DNA from: Tenebrio molitor
Lineage: Eukaryota; Arthropoda; Insecta; Coleoptera; Tenebrionidae
Assembly: GCF_963966145.1 (NCBI RefSeq)
Contig: NC_091054.1
Coordinates: 11,904,001 to 11,968,000 of the forward strand
DNA length: 64,000 nt
Reading direction: 5' to 3'
Shown here: one piece after another, positions 46,253 to 56,540 of the stretch
Layout: every line of letters begins with the position of its first letter
Position numbering within the stretch: position 1 is the first letter of the stretch
Made by a program: the position numbers and the translations under genes
The notes under the pieces: generated by a model
What the model was told of the DNA's origin: nothing
Database searches by the model: none
The model's input: the letters and a program-made list of their open reading frames with translations, nothing else

Positions 46253-46266
46253 CCAGCAGATGGCGC
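46253..46266 (+). promoter_or_regulatory. CTCF core motif
   Basis: CCAGCAGATGGCGC matches the CTCF core CCASYAGRKGGCRS at all 14 positions and is followed by CACGG. CTCF is an insulator and architecture protein in animals, including most insects. Occupancy cannot be judged from sequence. Confidence 0.5.
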
Positions 46267-47524
46267 CACGGTCAGCTGCCGAAAAAGAGCTACTTTTCGT
46301 CCGCTTGTGAATAACAATATTTTCTTTGTTTTGTTTATCAAGAAATAACAAAAGTTATTTCAAATTTGACCAAAAAATGTCTGTTTTAGAATGATATTAT
46401 AATGCCTGTTTTTGTGTTTTTGCCTGTTTAATCTGTTAATAAAAAGAGACTATTGTAAAGACGGTTTTTTATTTAATCCATTACCTTCCTATAGTCAAAC
46501 AATATTGAGATTAAATAAAGGCAAGAAGCTATTTTATTAATCAGTTTTCATTGTGACAAGCAAACAAATACACCTTTGTTTTTCAAACAAAATAAAAACA
46601 TTTAATTACACGGTGATTTTTATTATTCCTTGTTTGCTCATCATAACGAATGAAAAACAAACAAAAAAAGTGGATTACATATACGAAATCAAGTCAAAAA
46701 AATTTGATTGCATAAAGGAGCTAAAAACAATTCATAAATGATAAATCATTTTAAACGAAAATATAATATCATCGATTTTTAAGGCAATTTAATAAAAGCC
46801 GGAGGCGAAGGGTTTTGTGCGAAATCCAGTGAGTGGATATGTTATATCTGTTTGGTAGTTTGAATAATTTGGAAAAGGTTTTTGAACTAAATCCAAAACG
46901 TGCGTTTGATGAAGTGGACGCCAAATAATTCCTGCATAATGCTGTAGAAAACCCGAAGCAATATGATGTATATTTTGAAGGTTTAATAACTCTTCATAAT
47001 TTAGCTTTAGCTAAAGTAATAACGCCATATTGTGTAACACAACAAAGCTTACGATAAAAAAAAATGCCAAGAGCTATGACTGACAAATCACAAATGAATT
47101 TCCAGTTTTATAGTGAAGCTATAAAATATAAGTAAATGATTTAGGGAGGTTCGCGCAAAGATAAACAAACATAAAGATAAAACGAGATAAATTAAACGAT
47201 AAATCAAATAAGAGATAATAAGAGACAACCATGAGGTACTCCAGAAAGAAGGAAGTCTAGAGTTATTGTCCGAACAGCCAACAAAGAATCTCCTGTTAGA
47301 GTTAGTGGAAAATGTATACCGTTGATCATATACATAATATACCGAGTGACTGACAAAAAACTTTTGACACTGTATCTGCTTATTTTTATCCGATTTGAAT
47401 AAATCACACTTCAGATGAAATAGTTCGAAAAAATCTCTGTAATAGAGAATAAAAAAAATATGAGCAGTGCCATTTAAAAAAAACAAGTTGATGTTCATCT
47501 GTCAAAAACTGGACGCAATTCTAC
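46267..47524. other. No gene recognised; degenerate frame near 46.85 kb
   Basis: At about 46845-47056 (plus) there is a protein-like frame broken by one stop (NLEKVFELNPKRAFDEVD; then LITLHNLALAKVITPYC). Family not recognised. A 136-codon minus frame at 47088-47498 is AT-driven and unconvincing. Confidence 0.35.
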
Positions 47525-47664
47525 CTCGTTGATCCTCAACTCTGACTGGTCAAGTTTAGGACGTCTTTTTTCGATATAGGACTTTTTTCTTTAAAATTCA
47601 GATTATCACGTTTACCCAAATACCCCTTTTTTCTCTGAGGAGGCAGTTCTGGGACAGCCTGTAT
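47525..47664. repeat. Family Q repeat, copy 2
   Basis: Matches 23430-23577 and ends GACAGCCTGTATA, which directly abuts the start of the family E MITE at 47665. Confidence 0.7.
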
Positions 47665-48097
47665 ACAGGGTTATTCACGAGAGGGGTACTTCTGAATTTT
47701 TATTTTGCGGCAACCAACAATACAATGGCAGTGACTACTAAATCAAATGTGTTATTTCTTTTAAATTTGAAATCAAAGTAAGTTGAATAGATTTGTCAGA
47801 AATGTCAGATTGGCAGATAACCTGTATTTAATCAAAATTCAGCAAATAAATTAACAAATTAAGTTAATGTAAAAGGTGTTCGAAGTGTCTACCATCGGCT
47901 TGGAAACATCCGCAGCGGCGACAGAATTCCTTCCACGCTCTCCAAAATGAGGATCATATCAGTCTTTTCGTCGTTATTGTAAAAACAATTTTTTCGAATT
48001 GACAAAGATTTTTTGCTTTAACGTCAAAGAGACAGGACTAAGAGCCGTCGTGGATTCAGTTATAATTCAGAAATACCCCTCTCGTGAATAACCCTGT
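47665..48097. mobile_element. Family E MITE, copy 2
   Basis: 433 bp, TA-flanked, with ends ACAGGGTTATTCACGAGAGG and inverse, extending GGTA(C/T)TTCTGAA to about 32 bp. The interior matches the 61.5 kb copy in the opposite orientation. No coding capacity. Confidence 0.88.
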
Positions 48098-50634
48098 ATA
48101 TAGGTTCTTGGTTGTTTGTCTAACTTGTTTATTCAAAAAATTTTTGTACCTATAAGACTAAATTGACTGACGAATTAGCATAAATTTCTTGTAACCGAAA
48201 TCCAATACTCACATTTTCTCCACTGATAATAATGTAACATTATTGGTGGTAAAATATTCAGATTGTTAGTTGTATTATTTATACAAGCGATTATCTAACA
48301 GCTGGATTTCGTTAACATAAATTGCGCCCCAGTTCTATTTTTACCACGGAATAATGCCGGATCGAAATGACAATCGAGACTTTGCACAATAACATTAAAG
48401 GGATGATCGGAGCTGGATAATGTAAAAATTTTAAATCGCACTGTCCACGTTTTTACGTCAGCAAAACGTGTACGTAGTCACGTGAAAATGTCGTTACAAG
48501 ACGTGGCACGTATCCTAGACCAACCTATGAGCCGTTTTGTTCAGCCAAACCGGAGAGATTTACATATTAGAGGGATACTTAAAGGAATGGGTCTTCCGTA
48601 TCCTCTTATTATCACAAATTTGCCACTGTCAAGTTATCGTTCTCTTGGTGACGCTTGCCTAATTTGAATATTGTTATGACCGAGAAGGTCAGGTTCTAAA
48701 CCGTTCGGATAACTATTATTGGCGTAATGTTGCACACATTATCCTTTTCGGGTACTATTTGATAATATCAATGTAATAACGATTTAGGCAAACTGTAAGT
48801 TAACTCCTTTGAAACTGGTACACAAAATTTTAATCGAGGATGCTTTCGAGACCATTTCACTGTGATTTAACTAATCTAAACGATAACTGCAGCAAAAGAA
48901 AATAAATGAGATCATGTCGGATTCTTTTTTGTGATCCGTTTGAAGATAAAATAGTACATATCGTTAATACAGTAGAAGTGAATCTTTTTGTGCTTCGCCC
49001 AGTTGCGACCTCGACTTCGTCTCGGTGTCGCTTCTACTCTTAATGATATAATCTACTATTTCAGTATATCTTTTCTTTTTTTAGAGGTGGCTCGGAATTG
49101 GAACTGTAGAACTCATAGAAATAATTTTTCTAATCATTAATTTATATCAGTCTATCTTCATATCTCCAGATCGATGGATATAATTTATTGATAGATAAAA
49201 ACCCATCAGCGCAAACGTCACGCAATTATTCTTACGGATCCCCCTAACAATTTCAATTATCGATCCAATTAAATATTAAAAACTAATCATTATTGAACTG
49301 AACATAATGTCATGTTCAATTAGATGAATGCATATCACTGCGGTTTAACTTAGCCACGCAACGTCCAAATTATTTAGTTGGCTAAAACTAAAATGGCCGA
49401 TGACAGATTCACCTACTTTGCGTTCGCGAAGTGTTTAATTTTTAATTATCATTCATGCTATATGTTGCGAATTTAATTTGCAATGCATTAAAGCGTATTA
49501 AATCTGTTACAAATCTCTATTTGCGGTCCGCATTGATACACACCGACCCCTCTATTTTAATTTGGCGCTATTGTTAATCACAATGCCGGTGTAAATTCTA
49601 CAAATAGTGTAGCACATAACGCTGTTAAGTGTGAGCCCCCCACACTTCACCCTCGATATCTGTGACAACTCTATAAATACTGTCGCGGAGAACAATAGGG
49701 AGGGTGCATAATCCGCAAGCGCGCTCTCCCTCATACCCTCAAGTTATTTTTAAAATTCTCCAAAAAATGTGATAGGGTAGGAAATTTAGACAAATACATT
49801 GTTTCGAAAATATCATCTCGTAAATTGGAAAAAATGCGGTCGGTGAGATCGAACAAATAGGTCCAGGGGCGGCGAATGATAAACTGTTTAACTTGAAAAA
49901 AGCAAAAAAAAAAATTTAATAAGATCTCTGCTTGTTCTCTTTTATTATGTTTGTTTTATGACGGGATTGTTATTTTGTATGAAAAATCGACCATGTTTTC
50001 ATTTCCGAATCGCTTCTCTAAACGAATGATTAAATTGATGCTGTGTTTATAATAAACTGACTGAATATCAAATGAAATGTTCTGAACGAGTGACGTCTAT
50101 TATTTATGTGTCAGATGCCGTTGGAAATGTGTTGCATGTGTCAAACTGCTTGATGGGGTGTTCACTTTGTCCTGCTGATTTTAACTAATCAGAGTTTACA
50201 AATAATCTGCACAACAAATACCGAAAGCAACTGTTGCTTGAAATAACAATTTTGTCGCATTTTATTGTGTCCAGTTTTTTTTCTTAATTGTATAAAACTT
50301 AGGGACGCCATTTAATGAACGTTTTCAAGAGAGTTATTCTTTTATTAAAATTTTTGCACATACATATTTGTTTTCATTATTTTAATACTGAATAATTTAA
50401 GTTATTCGTTCATTCCTTCCTAATTTCGTAAATGAAATTAAATTAAATTTCGTTTGACAGGACAAGTTATATGGGCTTTCAGAGGAAACATTTTGCCAGT
50501 GACAGGAAGAAAGCTTTATGAATATTTAGAGCAATGTAGTTTATTTTCTATTAGATTTAATTAAAAGTTAAAGTTCAGATTCAACTGCAGAACAAAAAGT
50601 AAACTGACTAATTAATTGGCTAATAACTGCAACT
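48098..50634. other. No gene recognised
   Basis: 2.5 kb. A hairpin element lies at 48970-49070. Short frames at 48482 and 49552 have no recognisable domain. Confidence 0.4.
48970..49070. repeat. Short hairpin element
   Basis: TACAGTAGAAGTGAATC pairs imperfectly with the GCTTCTACT side. The outer TCGTTAATA/TTAATGATA flanks also pair loosely. The centre is GACCTCGACTTCGTCTCGG. Confidence 0.55.
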
Positions 50635-50861
50635 ACAGGGTCATTATAAATGATTGTCCCATCACAGTTGGCGTTGAAAACCCACACAAATTTGGGATGT
50701 GCCGCTAGCTTCGCAACGTTAGACAAACTAGTAGTAAAATTTACACTACCGCCAGCAGCGCTCCCTATCGGCGATGCTAGTCTCACTCATGTTATAAAGC
50801 TTGCGGCACATTCAAGTACGTCACCAACGCCTACTGCGATGATCATTTATAATGACCCCGT
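50635..50861. mobile_element. Family D MITE, copy 2
   Basis: 227 bp, TA-flanked, nearly identical to 82-313 (ACAGGGTCATTATAAATGAT at both ends). High identity suggests recent activity of this family. Confidence 0.9.
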
Positions 50862-50937
50862 ATAACTGATAAATCTTTAATTTAGAAAAGTGGGTGTATA
50901 GCCATAAGATTCCAGATTAGAACCTTTTTTTTGTGAT

Positions 50938-51616
50938 TTGAGATGGGTGCAAGGAGTGGACACAGAAACCCCAGATTACATAGTGAGGGAAGAGTGCAAG
51001 AGGAACAGGTTGAGAGTGAAAGCGGGAAAGAGAGCGGCAAAGTTTAAGGACAAAATGGATGGAAAGGAAAAGTGCAGGATACTAAGGGGATGCCGAAGAG
51101 AAAAGAAAAAAAAACACGGAGAAGAAGGAGAGAGAGAAATACTACCAGGGGAATGGGTATTCCAGCGAAGCAGTGGAAACATTGAGAGCAAAAGGAAGAG
51201 ACATGAATGTAGAGCTGAGTGAAAGGAACAAAGACACGAACAAGCAAGAAAGAATAGACAGAATCAAAGAATCAAGGTACAACAACGAGTATGAGAAAGG
51301 AAATTTCAGAGTACCTACGAAGAGAGAGTACAAGAGAGAGAGAGAGAAGAGTGAGACACATGATGGCGAGATTCAGATGTGGGAGCGAGAAGAGAGAAAA
51401 CAGATTTTGGATGGAAGAAGGGGAAAGAAGGTGCAGGATATGCTACGAGAAAGGAAAGAGACAATCGAGCACATGTGGAATGGATGTAGCGAAATGAGAG
51501 AGAGGGAAAGAAAGGGACGGGGAGAAATATTGAATGAAGACGGAAGGGAGATAGGATGGATGAAAGAGACATGGAAGAGGAGGGAAAGAACAGAAAAGGA
51601 AAGGGATGGGGGATAG
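50938..51616 (+). pseudogene. Non-LTR retrotransposon ORF2 C-terminus, frameshifted
   Basis: Begins GVDTETPDYIVREECKRNRL. Highly charged Arg/Glu/Lys-rich sequence continues across frames and ends in a stop at 51614-51616. A CCHC-type zinc knuckle can be traced: RCRICYEKGK in one frame and ETIEHMWNGC in another give C-x2-C-x9-H-x4-C if a frameshift near 51450 is allowed. The pattern is typical of the C-terminal region of R1/Jockey-type ORF2 in insects. No reverse transcriptase or endonuclease remains. Apparent frames on the opposite strand (Ser/Leu/Phe-rich) are shadows. Confidence 0.65.
51330..51350 (+). repeat. (GA)n tract
   Basis: Simple GA-rich run within the retrotransposon coding remnant. 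Confidence 0.8.
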
Positions 51617-52376
51617 GAATAAACAGGTTTTTTTTTTGGTATTATTATTTTTTTGGAATTGCTATTTATGTTTAAAGAAAAATGTAATCAGGAAAGCCTG
51701 TGGGGTAAAATAAAGTACATATATACAGGGTGATTCACGTAGCCCGTTCGTTAGAAACTTTCTGATTTCCCAAAATCGTATTAATACGAAAATTGGTAGC
51801 CGACTATAATCGACTGCTCCAAGTTCAAATAAAATATTTTCAAAATGGTGACACTTCCGGAAATACCGGAAATCGACGCCATCTTTGTTTTTTTAAATGG
51901 AAAGGCCCCATTTTGATTTCAAATTTCGATTCCAAGTTAAATTTTGAGTTTAGAACGTCCTTTTGTCAACACTTATCGGTCATCGTTTTTGACCTGTCAT
52001 CTTTTTCACAAAAAAGCGGGGTTGCAGGGCTTCATTAAAAAAGTTATAACTCCTGAACTATTGGAAATAAATAATTGATTTTTTTTTGTTGAAATCTTAA
52101 AGATTTGGCCGATCTTTTGCTCTACTAGTGACATTTTTTTTGTGTTTCATACGCCTACTGCAATTTTTCAAAATTGATAATAAAAAAATGTCGAAAATTT
52201 CATTTTTTTAAATGGCAACTACCATTTCTGACACTAGATATAAATGTAAAATTTAATTTTAAGGCCACTTTTATTAACATTGTGTATGCCTATTCCCAGC
52301 CGTTTTGGCGTAATTTCGATTTTTTGAATAAAATATTCTTTTTCTTTATCAAGCAATTGTTTTACATATTTCAATT

Positions 52377-52558
52377 TTTATTCAAAAATCGCATTGCAAT
52401 AAATAGTAGATATGTAACAACAGAATAATAAAAAATAAGCAAATTAAGAAAAAAATATTTTAACGAAAATGCTCAATGTATTTTTTTGTTGTTTTGCTTA
52501 TTTTTTATTATTTTGTTGTTACATATTTACTATTTATCGCAATGCGATTTTTAAATAA
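52377..52558. repeat. Nested hairpin inside the fold-back element
   Basis: 52377-52442 and 52494-52558 are inverted copies about 65 bp long (AAAAATCGCATTGCAATAAA; TATGTAACAACA) with about 50 bp between. This may be a separate small insertion. Confidence 0.8.
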
Positions 52559-52786
52559 AACTACGTGTTTAAAGGTTTAGCATTTGAAACCTTAGGCCCT
52601 TGGTGCAAAGAAGCCATCAATTTCATTAATGTCATCGGAAACCGACTTATCGCGGAATCAGGCGATTCAAAATCAAAGAAATTCCTTTTCGAGAGGATTT
52701 CCCTTGCCATTCAACGTGGAAACGCTGCAAGCATTCGGGGCACTTTTCCAGATTCCGTAATATTATCGGAAATTTTTGTATTATAA
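52559..52786 (+). pseudogene. Reverse-transcriptase ORF C-terminal fragment
   Basis: About 75 codons to a TAA. The pattern KGLAFETLGPWCKEAINF, KKFLFERISLAIQRGNAASI and GTFPDS matches the conserved C-terminal segment seen at the end of many metazoan non-LTR reverse-transcriptase ORFs (ETLGPW...QRISLAIQRGNAAS). The catalytic domain is absent. The nominal start is GTG and the frame stays open further upstream, so it is a truncated piece, not a gene start. It sits in the unique centre of a DNA-type fold-back element. Confidence 0.6.
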
Positions 52787-53074
52787 AACAAAAATGTTTA
52801 TGTAATTATGTTATTAATATAAGTTCTTTTAATTCTACATTCATCAAAAAATGAAGTTTTCGACATTTTTTAATTATCAAATAGAAAAATTGCAGTAGGC
52901 ATATGAAACATAAAAAAAAATGTCACTAGGCGGTATTTCCGGAAGTGTCGGCATTTTGAAAATATTTTATTTGAAGTTAAAGGAGTCCATTATAGTCGGC
53001 TACCAATTTTGATATTCATACGATTTTGAGAAATCGGAAAGTTTCTAACGAACGGGCTACGTGAATCAGCCTGT

Positions 53075-54209
53075 ATAAAATACTTTTAAGTTCTGTCATT
53101 TCTATTTTGTCCTCAATACTTCTACTATGTCTTCTGCCTTAGAAAATATTTTTCAAATATTTTCTCTTTTTATTTTTCCTTTGATTTTTATCTTGTCGCC
53201 CATAATTTACGTCGCCATCCCTCCAAAACTTCGTTAAAAACAACTTCAAATTTATCGAAGACAGGATTCATATTTTCTAACGTTAATTTCTTAAAAGTGT
53301 TGGCGTTCTCGTTTTTCACGCAGTAAACCGAGAACACTATTATTGCCTGCTTGTAACAACGAAAGACATTATTTTCCATAAACGTCGTCCAAATGTTTAC
53401 AACGCCACACTGCTCGGCTTCTTTCATTTTGTATGTACGAGGATTTTACACCCACTTAAATCAGAATTATTGTCTTGAAAAATAGGACTAAAGATTCAAA
53501 GAAACAAAATAATATTAAATATGTATATGCGATGTTTCGGTGTTTTTTAATCATAAAACCAGAAATCTTCAAAGAAGCGTGCCAGCCTTAATTACCGTTA
53601 ATTGCAGATTAAGAACCAATTTACAGTTAAGCGGCAGTTAATTAATCCTATTTGTCGAACCAAGCGGATGTGTTGCATTGTAGTGTAAGACAAAATGAAT
53701 TGTGTGCCCGTTCGTTTAAATTCAAAACTTTGATGAAACAATTTTGTGCGAATTTCTTCTTAGTTAGGTCTTTAAATTATTTTTAGGAGACCTCATTTTC
53801 ATTAAACTTTATTTAAGTTTCGTACACAAAAGCTTGTAAAGTCGTTCGGTATCAGAACCCTTTTACAAGTGGAATTTCTTAATTTAAATATCTAAAATGT
53901 AAAATACTTGACCATAAATGGTACACAAAGAATTAATGCATTGTAACTATTCAATAACTAATTTGCAGGAAAGTGAATTTAATCCAAAATATTTCCGAAA
54001 TTTCTAAAACTAGCATTTTATAACACAAAAGATAATGCTGGGCATGATAAACTCGCAAGAGTTTAAAACACAAAGACGCAGAACATCCTTAATTCCACTA
54101 GAAACAGTAAAGTCTTTGCCTTAAAAAAGTAGGAGTATTTCACGAGCGGTAAAAAGCCCGACGGAATTAAAAACGCAACTCACAATACATTTGCAAAGTT
54201 AACCTGGTT
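53075..54209. other. No gene assigned; one minus-strand frame
   Basis: A 79-codon frame at 53188-53427 (MKEAEQCGVVNIWTTFME start; VFDKFEVVFNEVLEGWRRKL near the end) has protein-like composition but no family I recognise. It could be a decayed transposon exon. The rest is featureless. Confidence 0.35.
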
Positions 54210-54475
54210 ATTGTTCGCGTCTCAAAGAAGAGCATCGTCTGCTTTGTCCAGGGAGCCGCTGTCTTTTTTGTAGAGGAAAAGGAGAGGAGTGAACGAAACG
54301 AACACGCTTAGAGCGTGAACGAAAGTGGGCCGAATTTCGGCCGGTGTCACCTGTTCATATGAAAGTTTGGGACCAAACGCGATACGAACGGACTCCGCTC
54401 ATTGGCCGGCCAATGAGAGTGTAGAGAGTGCCGTGAACAAAACCGGGACGCGAACTGCGCCCGATGACAAGTGAT
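54210..54475. repeat. Family P GC-rich dispersed repeat, copy 2
   Basis: Matches 20755-21100 over most of its length (see that entry), with a deletion near 54258 and extra sequence near 54350 (CACCTGTTCATATGAAAGTT). Confidence 0.65.
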
Positions 54476-56509
54476 GTATAGAAAAAACGATAAAAAAAAT
54501 AGGAGCATTCAGGTCGAGTAACAGTAATTCAGTACTAGATTTTCAATTTTTGAAAGTGCATATTAATGTGGCCAGATTTTTTTAGTCAGTAACTTTTCTT
54601 TGTGTTTTTCTTGAATATTACATTTCTGAAAAGAATGTTCAGATGATTAATTTTGTTAAAATTTTATTATTCAGTTGGGTTCATCTTCTTTTTCGATATT
54701 GGATTAATTCTGTGAAAGCTGGATCTTGCTTGATGAAACATCAACACATCCGAGAAGACGTTCTCGATAGATTTCAACCAAACCGTTCATTCATTTAAAT
54801 CATGAATTATCGAGAGCTTCAAAATTGCTATAAAACAACCAAAATTGAATACGGTGGACGTTTTTAATTCCCCAACTTACGTCGATCGGAAAACAAATTA
54901 CGAGCTTGGCTCTGTTGTGCAAAATAATTTAGCCTTCATCAATTACCGCGTTTCCAAATTCATCACAGCGGCTTAAGCCCTCCAGATATGTGAAAATCGT
55001 TGATTAAACGGAAAAAACTTTTACAAATTTTTTTTTGGTCGTCTCCCTGACTAATTGATGGACAGGCAATCGAACGACCGGATAAAACATTGCGAAATTG
55101 TGAATTTTGTCTGCCGATTTTCACAGATTAATAACATAAATAAAATGAAATTATCAGTGAAAGTAGCGCTTTAGCCGCGGCTTTCAGACACGACATCCAT
55201 CAAGAAGTAATGCGAGGTATATTGTCTCGTAGCGGATTGGGGTATGACTCCAGACACAATAAAATTGTTAATACACTTTCTTTTGTTGGCTGCTTGATAA
55301 TGCATCGGGGGGTTTATTAACCACCTTAATTTATGTACGCGTCGAGCTCACATTTTCGCCTTTTGTGGCTTAAAAGGATTTTCTATAGAAAATAGCTTAG
55401 CATAGTGATGTATCAATATAGTGTTGACGTGTATCAGTATTTTGTGTATAAATAGTGTATGGTGTCAAGACTCCACGTCTATAATTCATTCTGACAGGTG
55501 GAAGGCAAACCATCCTTTATTCAATATTGTATTTTTACAGAACTTCCTGTTTACCGCAGAACGTTTTATTTGTATTGCGTTCAAAATTTATTAACCTCCA
55601 TTTTATATATTTTTTCTCGTGTGCTGTTTACGTCGAAGTGGAAGGCGTAAATTCTCACTTAAATACCATAACAGGACGATAATTTTCCTAAATTATTTTA
55701 CGTAGGGAATTGAATGGAGGCTGTTCAGCCGGAAAGTAACAAATTTTTCATTTCGAATTATGTAACTGAAACGGCCAGTGTTTCGGAAAGCTCTCGGTGA
55801 CCAACAGGCGGCAAAAAATACGACCCCTGACGCTGAATTATTTTTTCGTGCCTTGACCAGACGGATTTCATGTGACCTTTCAGTACAACGTAATAATAAT
55901 CGCCAATGACGGAATATTTTCACATTTTACGATTTTTCAAATAAATCAACCTTGTAATTCACTGGAACCCAAATTTATTAAACAAATTGAGTTTTGTTGG
56001 TTTTTATGCGGTTGACGGTGATGGCATGTGCTTCGCATCTGGCCCTAATTAGTCCTGTAATAGGATATACGAAATAATTTGGCATTATTTAAATTCATGG
56101 GGCCGTATCAATTATTATCTATGTTTTGAGCGCAGTTATATATCATGGAATTAATGGACTCCATTTAATCAGTAACTAATTAATTTATTTATTAATTAAT
56201 CGAATGTATTCAAACAAATAATTCGCTTGCTATTTTTCAATAGTTTATCAAATGTATCTCATTATAATAAATAACGCTACTATTATTAATAAAGATGTCG
56301 AAATCTTGTGAAAATTTATGACCGTTATGCGCTGCCAATATATTTTACTCGTCCATAAATCTTGTTTGATCCTGCTTCCACTTTAAAAAAATGCTTTTAC
56401 TAGCTGATAAAACTTTAGAAAATCGTCATTTTATAGTATTTAGTTTTAAATAGGTAGTATAATACTTTGGTTCATTTACTTATTTATTTTTAAATAATCA
56501 AAAATATAT
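54476..56509. other. No gene recognised
   Basis: 2 kb of AT-rich DNA without repeat matches inside the window. Confidence 0.4.
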
Positions 56510-56540
56510 ACAGGGTGACCCAAAGTAAATCTGCATAATT
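56510..56540 (+). repeat. Orphan MITE-type terminus
   Basis: ACAGGGTGACCCAAAGTAAA preceded by TA is a typical capped end, but no inverse partner is found within several kb. Probably a truncated element. Confidence 0.5.

Larger units (their letters stand above)
50900..51722 (+). mobile_element. 5'-truncated non-LTR retrotransposon tail
   Basis: Purine-rich C-terminal coding sequence followed by about 100 bp of 3' UTR ending near AAAATAAAGTACATATA. The left edge is uncertain. It abuts the fold-back element at 51725, which appears to have inserted into or beside its 3' end. Confidence 0.6.
51725..53074. mobile_element. Family I fold-back element carrying a reverse-transcriptase fragment
   Basis: 1350 bp, TA-flanked. 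The ends ACAGGGTGATTCACGTAGCC and inverse extend about 110 bp without a large break; pairing then continues inward with gaps (TGACACTTCCGGAAATACCG; TGTTTCATACGCCTACTGCA), so left sequence to about 52210 pairs with right sequence from about 52850. The centre holds a nested hairpin (52377-52558) and an RT C-terminal fragment (52559-52786). Confidence 0.88.

Noticed and set aside
47088..47498. 136-codon minus frame rich in Phe, Ile and Tyr
   Set aside because: Composition follows AT-rich DNA and no domain or neighbour supports it.
50976..51572. Several Ser/Leu/Phe-rich minus-strand frames
   Set aside because: They are antisense shadows of the purine-rich retrotransposon C-terminus.
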